Source: Epiperipatus broadwayi (lineage: Eukaryota > Onychophora > Udeonychophora > Euonychophora > Peripatidae). Taken from it: DNA of 64,000 bases. Position 1 is the stretch's first letter; each line of letters begins with the position of its first letter. The stretch is from contig JAQFVV010000352.1 in the NCBI GenBank assembly GCA_028023455.1, positions 532,501 through 596,500 of the forward strand, read 5' to 3'. The translations under genes and the position numbers were made by a program. Below are positions 12,701-25,977 of this stretch, in pieces. The notes beneath the pieces are model-generated. The model worked only from the letters and a program-made list of their open reading frames with translations. It was not told the origin of the DNA and did no database searches.

Positions 12701-14505
12701 AAATTTATAAAAATACAAAACGTATATCCAATGTTCGAAACAACAAAGCAAACTATGTGTCAAATGACTACTGTAGAAAATACTTTAAACTTAAATGCAT
12801 ATAAAATCTAGGCAAGGCACAATGCACACATAACAAAATAATAAATGCTAAAAACATAGTAACTAGTGGACTTTTAAAATTGTAAATTAAATGCAAGAAT
12901 ATTTACTTCTCGATGAATATAAAATATGTGTAATTATTATTAATATAATATTCATAAATCAAATGAATGGATATTCTCTGATAAACTTCTTTAGTAAATT
13001 TAAAATAAAAATTGAGTAAAACATCCCATTTATATAAAAATAAGACTGCGATATTTAAATCTCTATAATAAAATTATTAAATAGAAACCAGCTAGTGTAA
13101 TGCTTGATAAATAAACTAAATCTACTTAAGTTTGGCAAGAAACATTTGCTCATTCAAATAAACCTATTTCATTTTAAAATTATAATCTTAGTTTATCTGT
13201 ATATTTATGCAAAAGTGTTACAAAAAAAATAATAGCATAAATATTTTTATGGTTTCTTTTTTTAAAAACCAATAAAGCAGACCATCAAAAAAATAATACA
13301 TTAATTTAAGTTCATATTTCAGCTCCGTAATGATTTTTCCATTTCATAATGTATAGACAATTTATCCAGGTTAAGATATCTATTCGAATTCGAAGTTTCA
13401 ATTAATACATTTATACACATGGCAATCATTTTCAAACAAAAATGTTCAATAGTTCCTTATTAATACTTTTTTTTTTAAAAACAATTTAAAAAAAAAAATA
13501 AATAATAAGATTAAGCTAGCATGAAAGAAAATATATTCTTCAGCTGAACACACTTTAATTTATTTATAGGTTCCCGAGTTCAAAATTGCATCTAATAATA
13601 ATAACAATATCTTTCTATCTGAATTCTTTATCCTCTTTTGGGGAAAAAAACACTTCTTTTGAAATATAGTTTTTCTTAAGTACTTTTCCTAATAATATTC
13701 CAAGACGTATTGATTTTTAAAATTAATTACCTTTGCTTACTTTTAAATATGAGAGTAGAATTTTTTTTTTTTACTGTTCAAGACATTTCTCCATTTATAT
13801 GATATATTTAATGCCATAATGTTATTTTTAAATACTGACAAGTATGACAATTTATAATGGACCCAATAACTATAAACTCAATATTAATTTTTGCAAACTG
13901 CTTTAAAGTTTTATTTCCAAATATGTGTCTTTTCTTACTGTGTAAATAAGAATTATCCTTTAAATGTATATATATATACTGTTTGCGTTTAGCTAAACAA
14001 ATCATTTTCATATATGTCAAGATATAAGTAATAACTTTTCCTTTTAAAAACAAATCATCGTTTATAGTTTCACTGTAATTGAACGTAGCAGCTTCTTTAT
14101 AATGTTCTTTTTAAACTTTAAAAAAAAATTCTTTTTTTTTACATATACTTTTAATCTAACAGGAAAAATAATTAGCATTTTACTTTCAAAATAGTTTAAT
14201 GCAGCCAAATGCTTATCTATGAAAATAATTAATAGTTTGTTCCTTAACCTTACTTCCACATAAATAAAAATAAACAAGTTAAAGTCATTTAATATGTGAG
14301 ATGCTTTATTTATTCTAGACATTTTTAACTATAATTTCTATGCCTCGAATGAAATTCAAATTGTCAGAAAAATGAATTACCTTTTCTTTTAGCCCTCCTT
14401 CATTACAAGACGATTTTAAATAGTTTAGACAGACTTGTATTTTTTTAGAAAAATCAAGCTTCTTAAAAAATTACTTTTATTAACAAAATTTTAAGATTCA
14501 TCCCC
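9746..14505 (+). repeat. large dispersed repeat A, copy 1 (at least 4.75 kb)
   Basis: Collinear with 58668-64000 in the same orientation. Both start (TA)n-TTGTAACC, then a polypurine tract, then GGCTCAGTGG-TTACAATAAA. They share long blocks throughout, such as CATCACCTACTGTGGTGGAATTAG near 12262 and 61740, and match at least to about 14500, where the window ends for copy 2. Open frames inside (for example 12295-12483, 13808-14322) are not kept between copies, so I see no gene. It may be a decayed large element or a segmental duplication. The element class is unknown. Confidence 0.8.
9768..10335 (+). repeat. polypurine tract (GA-rich)
   Basis: About 570 bp of almost pure purine on the plus strand (GAGA, GGAAGAG, AATGAGATG motifs). 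It lies between TTGTAACC (9746) and its mirror GGTTACAA (about 10377). The 132- and 86-codon frames on the minus strand are only its pyrimidine-strand translation (Ser/Phe/Leu runs). Such tracts can form triplex DNA. Confidence 0.85.
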
Positions 14506-15338
14506 AGTTGAATCAAAATAAGATCAGCCCCTGGATGGTCCCTCGATCTCCATTTTATCTCACAATTTTTCATCCACCTACAATTCATTTAAAAACCAAT
14601 AAAAAACTATTTTATTAAATTTTAATATTCTGAAAAACCAACAGTGGTATCAATCTACTGACATAATCAATATAATTTTCCCATACCATGTGATCTCCAG
14701 CTGCAAAGTCAAAATTTATTATTAAAAAATATTATGCAACAAATGTTTTTAATGATATTTTACATAACACAATAGTAATAAATATAAAATTTAAAGTTAT
14801 ACCCTTTATTAAACCCTTAAATATTTCATTTAAAATAATTTTATCCACACATTTGCTTATTTACTTATTTTAAACAATATGGGAGTTGAATTATTTATAT
14901 TCTTGTTTTCCATGTCTATGCATGCACATATTCTCACAGATGTCTGGCTTTACATTAATTGTTTAAAATTATTTTTAGAATTATAACAATAAAATTTTAA
15001 TGATTATTTAATCTAAATAACTTTTATAACTGGAATGCTAAACTATAAAACTAATAATAAATATTCTTATTTCTTTTTTAATAAAAACTTACATATCATT
15101 TTTTTAAAATTTATTACTTCATTATTCCAACTTAATAATAATATATTATTATTATTCTTTAGACATTAGAATGGATTATATGATAGTTATTTTAGAATAC
15201 ATTTAATACTATTTATCAATTCACAATTATTTTTTAACATTTGCTTATGATAAATAATTACCTAACATCCCTTATCAAACCAACTAATATTATTAAAATT
15301 GGATTATATATATATATATATATATATATATAATCCAA

Positions 15339-15373
<35 letters not shown>

Positions 15374-16260
15374 TATTAATATTGTAAGCTATGGATTTGA
15401 ATAATGTCAGTAGTAGCACATGTTTCTTAATGAAAACCCATTAAGCATATAATATTGGAGAGTAATAAAAGAATTGAAATTTGTGCTGGGTGCGGTGTCA
15501 GTTAATGACTCTGTCCACCAGAATTCTTAGAACTGGTCAAGATAGTATTTTTTAGAACAATGATAGCTAAAAGCATTCTTGAGATCTGGTCATCGGCTTA
15601 CAAATAGATAAAAAAGAAAAGTGAGGTTAAAGAGCATTAAAGAAAATAACTATATTTTTTTCTCAGTGATTTAGTCAGTGATTAAAACTAAAAAAATAGA
15701 TACAGGTAATAAAGAAGTGGGAAAGAAAAATAAACATATTAACAATATTATTAGTTAATTAAAAAATGTATTCGTAATGTACTCCATCGAAATGCAGGGG
15801 TAATTATAATCATGTGAGTTCATTAGGCTGGCTCAGTGGACAGCTATTGTAGGACTCACCTGAACACTATTTATGGAGATTTGCTTTTTATTTAATCAAG
15901 TGTAATGGTCACGAACTACAAAGAGCTAGAACCTCTCACAAGCAAATTAAAAATCATCTACTTAACCTCTAGGATGGATTATTTTGTGTAGAATATTTAG
16001 TAGCCCATCATCATCATGCAGATCAACGACTCTTGCTAAAACCAACATTCCTTTAAGACTGTAATCTTACAGATCATTAGCCTTGTCAATGTGAACATTC
16101 AACCTTAACAGAGGTAATTTTGACCTTTTCTTATATTATATTCAATGAACATTTAGTAATAGATTAAAAAAACATGGGTTTATTTTATTTTAAATAAAGT
16201 AATAAATAATTTCTTATATTATTTAATAAACAACTCTGATGTGTAATTGCACTCTTTCAT

Positions 16261-16262
<2 letters not shown>
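14506..16262. other. AT-rich spacer with a TA palindrome
   Basis: No supported gene. At 15297-15366, TTGGATTA-(TA)n-TAATCCAA forms a perfect palindrome followed by another TA tract. Less AT-rich text at 15480-15610 and 15825-16100 contains a tRNA-like GGCTGGCTCAGTGG, but no B-box was found to complete a SINE. Confidence 0.4.

Positions 16263-16263
<1 letters not shown>

Positions 16264-16351
<88 letters not shown>
16264..16351. repeat. (TA)n microsatellite
   Basis: About 44 TA dinucleotides, uninterrupted. Confidence 0.97.
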
Positions 16352-16353
<2 letters not shown>

Positions 16354-17675
16354 GAATAAATGAGTTGTGTCCTTAAAATATTGAAATATGCTTATGTGTG
16401 TTAATAAATCGTAGAATTTGATTATAACATGTGTATTATTTACATTTATGGGATTCTGATAACTTCTGGGCTATAGTAATAGAATTTGTAGGCAAATAGA
16501 AAGTATAACAAGATATAGTCTCTTCATAAGATCACCTTAGCTTTGTTCTCTCATTAGACATTGTTCCCCAGACCTTGATGAGATTGAGCTAGTCTGGATT
16601 GGATACCCAAAGAGTGTTCACTGAACCTTTGTTTATGGTTTTGAGAGCTATAATTCTTATTAATGGATAAGACTGGTGCTTGATATGAGATTTAGCTCAT
16701 GCTCATAAATATACCTACTCGAAGCTTAGGGAAATAACTTGTACACACACAATTCTTAGAATAAAATTATGGGTAGATGGTTAACATATATATATATATA
16801 TATCAAATTTTAATTTATTTGTTTATATTTTAAAATTTAATATTATGTTAGAAATGCATCTTAGACTTAAACAAAATGTAGAGCAAAGCATTGAGGTAAT
16901 TGTAGACAGTTCAAAGGGGGCGGAAGGCAAATGAGCCATTGTAGCAAAAGTGAAATAAGTTTTATTATATCAGTCATTACAGAAAAAGTAATATAAGTTT
17001 AATAAAGGCAGCCATATATGAAGGTTAAAGTAAACTTTTATAAATTCAGTTACAATAGTCAAGTAATACATAGCAATATGGAAAAAGAGATAATGGAAGA
17101 AGGGAGAAAGTCAAAAGAAGATAAAATAGAGAGGGAGGTCAAAATTAAAGGAAAACATTAAGATCAGGAAATGAAATAATAAAAGTTAGCAGTAGTAATA
17201 CAAAAGATGAAATAGAGGCAAGCATGAGAGCATAGAGAGTCATCCCAAAAAAATTACACTGGCAAAGGAACAGTCTATGGAAGTAAATTATGTAACTTTA
17301 TGACAGATGATAGCAGCAGCTCTGAATCATATGTGAGGGGGGAAAATAAAGAAATAAAGGAGATAAAAATAAGGAGAAAGTTAAAAGAAGGGAAAAAGGG
17401 ACAAGTAACAAAGAGAAGGGAAAGAAAAGAGAAACAAGTAAAAAGAGAAGAGAAAAAAGAGACAAAGAAGAAAGAGAAGGGAAAGAAAAATGGACAAGGA
17501 AAATGATAAGCAATAATTGGCAAATGCTGGTGATCAGAGGTGAGAAGGTAGACCAAAGTATAATAGAAACAGAGGAATATCCATCTAAGCAGAAGAGAGG
17601 ATGGAAGACATAGCTGAATAGCAAGTTATAAAGATAGATAGAGACAAATGCTTAAAGTTAGATTTGCTTTAAATA
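16352..17675. other. spacer with a second polypurine tract
   Basis: No supported gene. About 17080-17510 is strongly purine-rich on the plus strand. Its frames (a Lys/Glu/Arg-rich 68-codon frame on plus, Ser/Phe/Leu frames on minus) reflect composition only. Confidence 0.5.
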
Positions 17676-19100
17676 AACTATTTTGTTAATATTTTGCAAA
17701 AAGGATAAAATACAGCATAGTATTCATATTTAATCTTTTAATGTTCCCCAAACATGCTGTAATCCTTAACTTTTTATAAATGCCTATATAGATAGTTTAA
17801 CAGACTAGATTGCATATATTCCTTTAGTAGCATAATTATAGATGCTATTTTCAGAACTGGTTCATGGTGGGTTCATGGAATAAAACTAATGTTTTGTTTC
17901 TGAATTTTAATTGTATAATCCTGTAGTCAATGGGGAAAATGTGTCTTGGTAAGCACATACATGCTTATACTTCTTGCTGTATTTATTGTATTAAATGGGT
18001 TTAGTTTAAGGTGACCCATTTCATTTGTTTAGGACAGCTCTCTTTTTATAATGGGCTTTGGTTTTAAGGGTCACCCCATTATCTTTATTTAAAACTGGAT
18101 CCCAAGACTCCAGATATTTTATTACCTGTTTTTATCATCCACACTTAATGTCTCTTATTAAAATCAAGAGTGCAGTTCTTGGGAACTGATTACTTGGTCA
18201 TGAATCCCATGATCAAGTGCATTCAAGAGGCACAGACTCAATTTATATATATGTATACATGTTATAGTATCCGAAGTCATACTGCTAGACACCAGTTCAT
18301 CTCTCCATAAGTAAATATTACAGCTTTGATCTGAACTTGAATCTAGTTCATATGTCTATTATCTGTATAGAGGAATGATTGCATATTAAAATGATAGTTA
18401 TAATTCATAAAAATCATCTCTGCAAACTAATAAGTGCAAATCTACTACTTTATAGCATAGCATAATTCAGGCATAGTTGATCATAGATTTAAAGTGAAAA
18501 ATGTTCAAAATTGTAATAACAAATATTTACTTGAACAGCTTCTAACTACTAATATCATCCTCACCTGTGAGTGAAATAAAACTCACATATTCACTTGTGA
18601 GTAAAACAATTTCACATGTTGTATTTAACATAACATCATCCTTACATGCGAATGAGATAAGTTCACATATTGAATTTCACCTGTTTTATTTTACTTTATT
18701 TTATTAAATTTGCCTTATATTAAATTTTATTTAAATACAGTTATGCTTAGTATCTCATTTTTTGCTCATAAACCAATTATCAATTATTAATTATTATTTA
18801 AGAATCACAACCAGATTTATTAATATCTATTTGTTGGTGAGATCTCGAAATATAGCCATACTTTATGAATGTTTTAGTTAATATAATCAAATGTTAGTCT
18901 CATGTTCCTCCATTGTTCTACTGCCAGCATAGAGATTGAGGAAATGTGAGTGTAGCTTCATATATATCATCTGTAAGATTGTAAATCATGGAGCATTGGT
19001 AAAGTAACTGTGTTGAGATTGTATTCAAGGTCTCAACAACCTCACTTTGATCAACCTTGGGATAATTTATCTAAAACTGTGGATTATGCTGTGTGAATGT
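17676..19100 (+). repeat. 1.4-kb dispersed unit, copy 2
   Basis: Same orientation and order as 5456-6855, including the internal CTCACCTGTGAG-type repeats (about 18560-18680). Here it leads directly into the Penelope-like coding relic. That position suggests it is the upstream part of the same element family rather than an independent repeat. Confidence 0.8.
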
Positions 19101-19639
19101 AGAAGTATCACTATTACAATAAGCAGTATCTACAAACTTATAATGATATGAATTTTGTTAATTTCTTAGATAAAAATATACATTTGATTTAGAAATATAT
19201 TTAAATCACAGAAACAAAATGTTGGGTGGCATTACTTGGGATGATTATAAATTGGAACTAATTGCAGCTATTCAAAATTCGTTTGAATAATTCCTGGTGA
19301 CAGTCATAATTGTTGATGAAGATGATTCCATATAAAAATTCATGGGAATGGTGATTTCAAAATTTAAACAGAAGCTTAAATCTGATAATATGATTTGTTT
19401 AAAAGAGGAAAAAAATTATATGATGTGTTTTATGACAAAGTTTCTGTTTAATGAAAAGGTTAACATACCAAATGGATAAACGTACTTTCTTTGTGATTGA
19501 AGATTATAATATGAAAGATTATAAAATACATATATTAACATTTTTAAAAAGCTAAGAATAATTCTTAAGTAATAATGTGTATTATAAGTTATATTATTTT
19601 TTTGTTATCTGTCCTTTGTATGCTTTCAAATATAAAATT

Positions 19640-20335
19640 ACATAATGAAGTTAATTATTTGCTTATTATGATTGATTTGAATGGTTCATTTATATATCAA
19701 GCATTTAAATATATTGGTACCACTGTTGGAAGATATTTTAGTGTATGGGAGAGGAGATATTACAATTTCATCATTTGATTTTGTAGACAAAATTAAAAAT
19801 ATAATGAATGATGAGAATGATATTACTGATTCAGCAGATGTAATAGAAATGTATGGTTCTATTGATAGAGTGCATTCCATAAAAAATAATTGAACATACA
19901 TTAAAAAGTAAAGGTATTTATAAATACGATATCAAATTTGGTTTTGATTCTTTAGAATTTTTTATAATAACAGTAGTGTTGGTTTTGAAGATGGATAATT
20001 ATAAATTTAAAGGCTGACCTATAGAGCTGCTTTTTGTTGCATAAGTTTGCAATTTTGTTTTGTCTACATATGGGAGTAGTATTTTAAATATGCATACTTT
20101 TAACAATGTTAAAATTTACAATAGGTATATGGATGATGTTTTTATTTGTGGAAATTTCAATAATATAAACATGTTTGTAAAAAAGTTAAATAGTTTGAAT
20201 GACTTGAAATGGACTATTAAAAAAGAACAGCATAAAATTATTGAGTACTTAGATTTATTTATTATAAAAAATAATCGTAAGTTAAGTTATAAATTAATAA
20301 AAAAACCATTGAAAAAAGGGGAAACAAAAAGATGA
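19640..20335 (+). pseudogene. Penelope-type reverse transcriptase fragment
   Basis: The palm is split over frames. The 19681-19893 frame contains DVIEMYGSIDR, which fits the first catalytic-aspartate region of Penelope RTs (D-xx-xMYxSI). The 20060-20335 frame contains YNRYMDDVFICG, the YxDD catalytic box, followed by L-KWTIKKEQ and an IEYLDLFI strand typical of this family. In-frame stops and shifts lie between (for example about 19890 and 20015-20045). The N-terminal fingers are not clearly recognisable. The encoded enzyme would copy element RNA into DNA at the target site, but this copy cannot. Confidence 0.8.
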
Positions 20336-20495
20336 TAAATCAGCTATTAGGATTTGTGTTCCATATGTAAAAGGAACTACAGACAGTATCGGACATATAT
20401 TAAAACGCTATAATATAGATACAGCATTTTCTGCTCATCAAAAGATCAGCAATATAATAACCAAGCCTAAGGATTCAATCCCTCTTGAATCTCAT

Positions 20496-20759
20496 GGTGC
20501 CTATTAAATCTCATGTAAAAATTGTAAAGCTTCTTACATAGGTATGAGTAATCGTTGCATCAGTGTTAGGAGAGATGAGCATGCTAATGCAGTTAAACAA
20601 CACTCATCATCATCAGCACTCTCACTCCATACTATAGATTCAGGTCATAAAATTGATTTTTCTAGTACCAGGATCATATCCAGATGTGATAATCTATACC
20701 AATGCAAAATTAGAGAAGCCATTGAGATACTTAAAAGGCCAGATTGTATCAATAAGTGA
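20496..20759 (+). pseudogene. GIY-YIG endonuclease domain of the PLE
   Basis: From 20496 the frame reads GAY, a TAA stop (20505-20507), ISCKNCKASYIGMSNR, matching the GIY...YIG core with a paired-cysteine insert. Downstream are VRRDEHANAV, a GHKIDF motif and REAIEILKRPDCINK. The glutamate in the last motif fits the catalytic Glu of GIY-YIG nucleases, and GHxIDF is typical of Penelope endonucleases. The single stop within the GIY core interrupts the domain. This nuclease nicks target DNA to prime insertion. Confidence 0.85.
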
Positions 20760-20899
20760 GATGATACATGTAAACTTCCTCCTATTTGGAAAATTTTTTT
20801 TTAAAAAACATTCCTAAATTTAACATTTTTTGCTATTGGTGGAATTTTAACATTTTATTCAAATCAGTGATTGTAGCGCCTCTACAACCGTCTTTCTAC

Positions 20900-20975
20900 C
20901 TTTTATAACTCGGTGGATGGCTTGTGTGACCAAGTCGAAATGTCAGTATATTAATATTAAAAGTTTTTAACACGG
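20900..20975 (+). ncRNA. degenerate hammerhead-like ribozyme motif in the PLE tail
   Basis: A perfect 6-bp stem, GGCTTG/CAAGTC with loop TGTGAC (20919-20936), is followed immediately by GAAA (20937-20940). This is the hammerhead stem II plus GAAA arrangement. CGGTGGAT stands where CUGAUGA should be, keeping C3, G5, G8 and A9 but not U4 or A6, with one extra base. After GAAA, ATG...TAT-T can form a short stem III ending in an NUH-type site. TTTTATAA/TTAAAAG could form part of stem I. Hammerheads are known in Penelope elements. This copy looks too altered to be surely active. Confidence 0.45.
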
Positions 20976-21048
20976 ATGAACCCACAAAATATGTATTTTA
21001 TATATTTAACCCGTGCAAATCTTCGTTTTAACATATATATATATATAT

Positions 21049-23380
21049 TGAGTGTGTGTACATATATAAAACTAATAAATAAAAAGTTATGTGAAATAAG
21101 TCACTTATTTGTATTAAGAGATACATATTAATTCTTATTAAGGGATAAGGTAGCATTAATTTGTTAAGAAGCCAAAGAAATATTACATTTATAGGCTTGA
21201 GTGAACCTTTTTAGAGATAATAAAATTAAGTATTTGGTGCTTGTTACTGTAGTAAGCATTGTTCAAAAGTGGATATAATATGATGTAGTATAGTGAATTT
21301 TGGTGATTTCTTTTGATTTACTGATATTTAATCGATTAACCTAGCTCTGAGAGCATAACTATTATCTACTTTATTAATTTTACAATATTTTACAAGTCAA
21401 TTATTTATTTATTTATTTATTTTCATTTTAACTTTATATAATAACTCTTATGCAAAACATAAACAACAATTCATATTTTTGTTGTATTTAATATACATTT
21501 ATTTGATTGATTTTTTTTAAAAAAAAGTTGAATATTTGGAAAATATAAATATTAGTTTGTGTTTATACTAATGTATACTTATTGAGTACAAATATGATTT
21601 TGTCTATTTAATATATATATACAAACCATTATACAATTACAAATATCCAGTAACGCCCTCTGTTTAAAGATCTATATCTCAATAACAAACCAATTGTAGC
21701 TATTTTTCAATTTTGTTCAAATTATCAGTTTTTTTAAATAATTTCTTATGGCAGCGTATAACCTTATATAACTTAGGTTTTATTACATATGCTTTAGAAT
21801 ATCCATTTTAAAATGATTTGTAACAGTTCTTCCTTTAAAATATTTACAATGTTTTCCTTCAAAAAGGATAAAACATTTATCTCCATAACATTGTTTTTTC
21901 CATAAAAAATGATTATAAATTTGTCGTATTACTGGACGGTCTTGAATACGACTATCTAGCTATTATAAAAAAAATGTGTTGTTCACTTTAATTTACAAAT
22001 AGATTTTCTGTTAAGCTTTCTGTATAATGTCCACAATAATTCTCTGCTTACTAAAATAGTTCTCTTGGTTAATACCATTAATATTACATTAACAATTATC
22101 ATTCTTATTTTTAAAATATTCTTAAGTAAGTACATATCACTTATTGGCATTTCCATATTTTTACTGTGAAGTTGCATTAAGTTTTGATGAATAATTCTGG
22201 TAAAGGAAACTTTAAATTAGCAATGCATCCTTTTAATAAACTTATTAAAATATATTTATACAACACTCTCTTTTGCAAATACTTAAAAAAATAATTTCCT
22301 ATTAGTTTGCAAAATATATTATACAAGAGTACTAAAATTGACTAAAATAAAAATTTTAAAAGAAGTATAACTTTAGAAAATTACTGTCACACTCAAGAAT
22401 CAATCGTGCAACAGTATTTATACCGTACAAAATACCTCATCTTATTGGTGGTTTTTACTTTTCATCTGATACTTAATTTGCATATTACTACTGTAACACA
22501 CAATTAAATTTAAAAAATAAAATATGACTCATTCTAATTTTAAAATATCACTAAAAATATTAATTTTAATCAATTTTATACTTTATTCAAAATTGATTAA
22601 ACACTTTCAAATAACTTTTAAAAGCAATATTTAATAAATTTATCCCACCTTTTATATTTAATTTATCTATTTTATTTTTAAAACAAAATATTTTTTTACT
22701 AGCTGTATTCATCTTATATTAATATTTAAAACAGATTATAATGATGGCTAACTTAAATATTTTCTCTTATGATAGGCAAATAAATATATTCAATTCTATA
22801 ATGTAATTTTGAAAATATTTTGAACTTTGTTAACACAAATACTAGCAAGCATGTGTTATACAGATCACATAACTTATAACTGAGACAGATTGTATCCAAA
22901 TTTCTGTCTGAAAATAAATGATATATTGCAACAATTATTACATTAAATAAATAATATAATAATACAAAATTTGGTATAATAATTTGCAAAATATAGAATT
23001 AAATATAACTTCTCCTACCATAAAGATTACCTTTTAAAATATATGATATTAATAATAATTATTAAATATAATTTATACTTTTAAATATAGCATTTATTTA
23101 ATTACAAGTTTTAACTATTAAAATTTAACTTTTAAAACATATTTTAAACATCTACTGATGCATTATTTATTATGGCCAGCTTTTCCAACCATATATAATT
23201 AGTATTTTTAGCTTTGTTTAACTGTTTTAAGGTTATATATCATAATTTTAGGTATTACATGCTTTAATTTAGCTTTAAATTGAACTTTTAAAATATTATC
23301 AATACAATATAATTACCACACAAAGAGAACATATTCTAAATTTAATTTTTTTTAGTGTATATATATATAGTGAATTATTT
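21049..23380. other. AT-rich spacer
   Basis: No supported gene or recognised element. Short minus-strand frames (21983-22177, 22753-22989, 23689-23874) are compatible with chance in such AT-rich DNA. Confidence 0.4.
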
Positions 23381-24214
23381 AATATCATTTTGTATATATG
23401 GTACTTAGAATTATTTTGTTTCTCCAGTATAAATAAAGATTGATTGAGAACAGACTTCTATCATGAATTCTGAATCAAAGAAATTTATTGTGATAATCCA
23501 TCCAATGATAGAAGAAGACAATACTTATTAACTGAATATTTATGTATTTTTGTTTATAAGTATTTATTATTATATGTTGTTAATAAATGTATTGAGTTGT
23601 TTAAACTAATTTGATCTCTGTTTGATCATCACCATCTTCATTATGCATTTATACCATTAAAAGTTTCATCATCACTATCATTATGAAGTTACACCATTAA
23701 AAGATTGATGATCATCATCACTATGCATTGTTCTCCTAAATGATTGATTATCAATATTTTTATATCTATGCTTATAGATAGGCATATTTGATCAATAATT
23801 AAGTAAATCCATCCCTGAATAGAGCTCAATGCAAGAACTTTATGTTTTGAATTGTGTGGTGTAATGGGGTCCAAAAAGTGGGGTGTAATGTATATGCACT
23901 ACTCTACATGACATTGAAATGTTGTCAGTAAATTATAAGTTAGCATACTAAAAGTAGATGTGATTTGGAGTCAGAAATTTCATTGTGACATCTTTAGCAT
24001 CCTATTCAAAAGCCTAGTTCTGACAGTAGTGAGATGTGCTCCCTTTAATATATGCCATTTCCAATTAAGAAATTTCTGGTGCACCCAGGTGGACATCGAA
24101 TCATGGATTTAGAATAGGACTTGAAATGTGTTGTTTGACATTTGTATTCAAATTGTCCAACTACTTTGTCATATTCATGTCATCTTATGATATACCCTGC
24201 AGTTCCATTATATC
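23381..24214 (+). repeat. LTR-like repeat, copy A
   Basis: Matches 46256-47062 over about 800 bp in the same orientation. It contains TATAAATA (23429-23436) followed by a pyrimidine-rich start-like region, and ends just before a tRNA primer-binding-like sequence. These are features of an LTR promoter and its U5 end. I could not match it to the right-hand LTR start at 27580, so the 5' limit is uncertain. Confidence 0.6.
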
Positions 24215-24225
24215 TGGTGCCCAAC
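24215..24225 (+). promoter_or_regulatory. tRNA primer-binding site (PBS)
   Basis: TGGTGCCCAAC closely resembles the TGG-GCCC-AAC start of retroelement primer-binding sites. It lies right after the LTR-like repeat and about 500 bp before the first Gag codon. Confidence 0.65.
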
Positions 24226-24723
24226 ATTTTGGCATGAACATAGTTTAGATGCAAGAGAGGTCCAACCATTGGACTGGAATTTAAAAAATATATATATACA
24301 CTTTTTACACTCTTAAGCTTTAAATCTTAAATCCATGTTGGACATACTCTCTTATATAAAAACAAAACATATTAAATAGAAATAATAGTGAACAGATATT
24401 CCAATTTTTTTTTAGAATTTAAGATTCACATCAAAATTAAATAACATAAAAAGTGGTGAATGCAACATGTGGTGGAGAGAACAAATAGAGATCGACTTAT
24501 AAATAAATGATCAATAAGTGAAATTAAAAATAAAGGAATTAGGCAAGCTAAAACACCAGATTAAAAAATAAACAATAAACAAAGAAATAGTGGCATAAAG
24601 TGGTTAGGAGCCATACGGTATAGTATTTTGACATTTATAAGTATAAAGTTTTTTTTTTAATATTTACTTAAATAGAAGTTACTTCAAAGTGGTTTAATAA
24701 CTGTAAGCAAAAATATAGAGACT

Positions 24724-25960
24724 ATGGAAGAGACATTAGATACTAGTTTTGTTGAAGGGGAAAATGATATTGACTATAGTAATGGAGAGTAGTATTCATT
24801 GATCCAAACTCATGGGGGTCTATGATGAAGAAGAATCAATTTTTATAGAGATAAGAAGAATGCCAAATAGCTTTTCAAATGCAAGAAGTCCCAACAAACA
24901 AGATTATACAAGCATCTAAAAGTAGTACAGGATATTGAAAATATGACCATCATGCAAAAACTGTTTCAAGAAATGGTGGACAAGATTAAACATAACATGA
25001 TGGCAAGTATGCATAACTTGGAAACAAAAATGGATAAGAATATACAGAACTTAGAAGCAAAAATGGAAAAAATATGTGCAACATGGAGGCAAAAATGGTA
25101 ACTAAAACTGACATAAGCCACACGATGGCAAGAATAAATGCTAATATGGGTGATAACGAAAAGTGAGAGTAGGAATTACCAACCCCACAAATAAACACAA
25201 CTGAGATAAACATAAGTAATGATAAAATGAAATTAGTGCTAGAAACCAAGGACAGGAACCAAAAACTTACTCAGAGCACTAAGTCTGTGAATGTAATGAT
25301 AGCACCCAGAACAAATTATTAGTAGTTCTGGAAACGATCATACAACAAAGCTGTCCCATCCATCATATTATTCCACAGCAGATTGATGACATAGAGAATA
25401 ATCATAGCACTGTTAAAATGATGGAATTTGATATGCCAAACTTAGAAAGAATGGTGGATAAAAGTAAAACAAAGATTCTTCATAACACAAAAACATTGGC
25501 AATATCCACATAAGTCACGTGCCATCTACAATGTCAGGTAAAGAACTCATACCAATTGATAACTTCACCTATGAATAACATGAAATTTAAGGTAGATTGT
25601 GAATTTCAGGAGTCTAGAGAAAGACATTCTGATAATATGTATGAATATCAAGGGAAATTAAAACCCTATGATCTTCTGATGGACCACAAGTCAAACAACA
25701 TACCTTTGATGGGAAAAAACAATTCATAACTGCCAAATTAAAAGAAATAATCGAAAATACTTCATAAGCCAGTTCTGAAAACTATATATTGAATCTACAC
25801 ATAAACATGCTATGTGTTGAAAGCATTATGGATGAATATATGGAAAAAGATACAAAGGCAGATGAATTGAATATATAATTGGAATCATTGCACCACATTC
25901 AAATGCACTATCAAAGCCACAAATATGTAACTGTATAACTAAGTGACAGTCATCGAAATG
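24724..25960 (+). pseudogene. Gag-like coiled-coil relic
   Basis: It begins ATGGAAGA and has an early stop and several shifts. The same start (ATGGAAG) and a similar middle occur in the minus-strand relative at 45508. The middle (about 24950-25160) encodes repeats of the type LEAKMEK and MVTKTDI, matching the better preserved copy at 44416-45282. Assignment to Gag rests on its position after the PBS. I see no zinc knuckle. Confidence 0.5.
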
Positions 25961-25977
25961 AAGCATTACCAATTGTA

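Larger units (their letters stand above)
19140..21048 (+). mobile_element. decayed Penelope-like element (PLE)
   Basis: The order is reverse transcriptase relic, GIY-YIG endonuclease relic, then a non-coding tail ending in (AT)n at about 21031-21048. This is the domain order of Penelope-like elements, which pair a telomerase-related RT with a C-terminal GIY-YIG nuclease. The coding part has several frameshifts and stops, so the copy is dead. The last 110 bp recur at 5321-5430, confirming the 3' end. Confidence 0.85.

Noticed and set aside
15828-15900. tRNA gene or SINE head (GGCTGGCTCAGTGG)
   Set aside because: Resembles a tRNA A-box, but no B-box, no paired acceptor stem and no tail were found.
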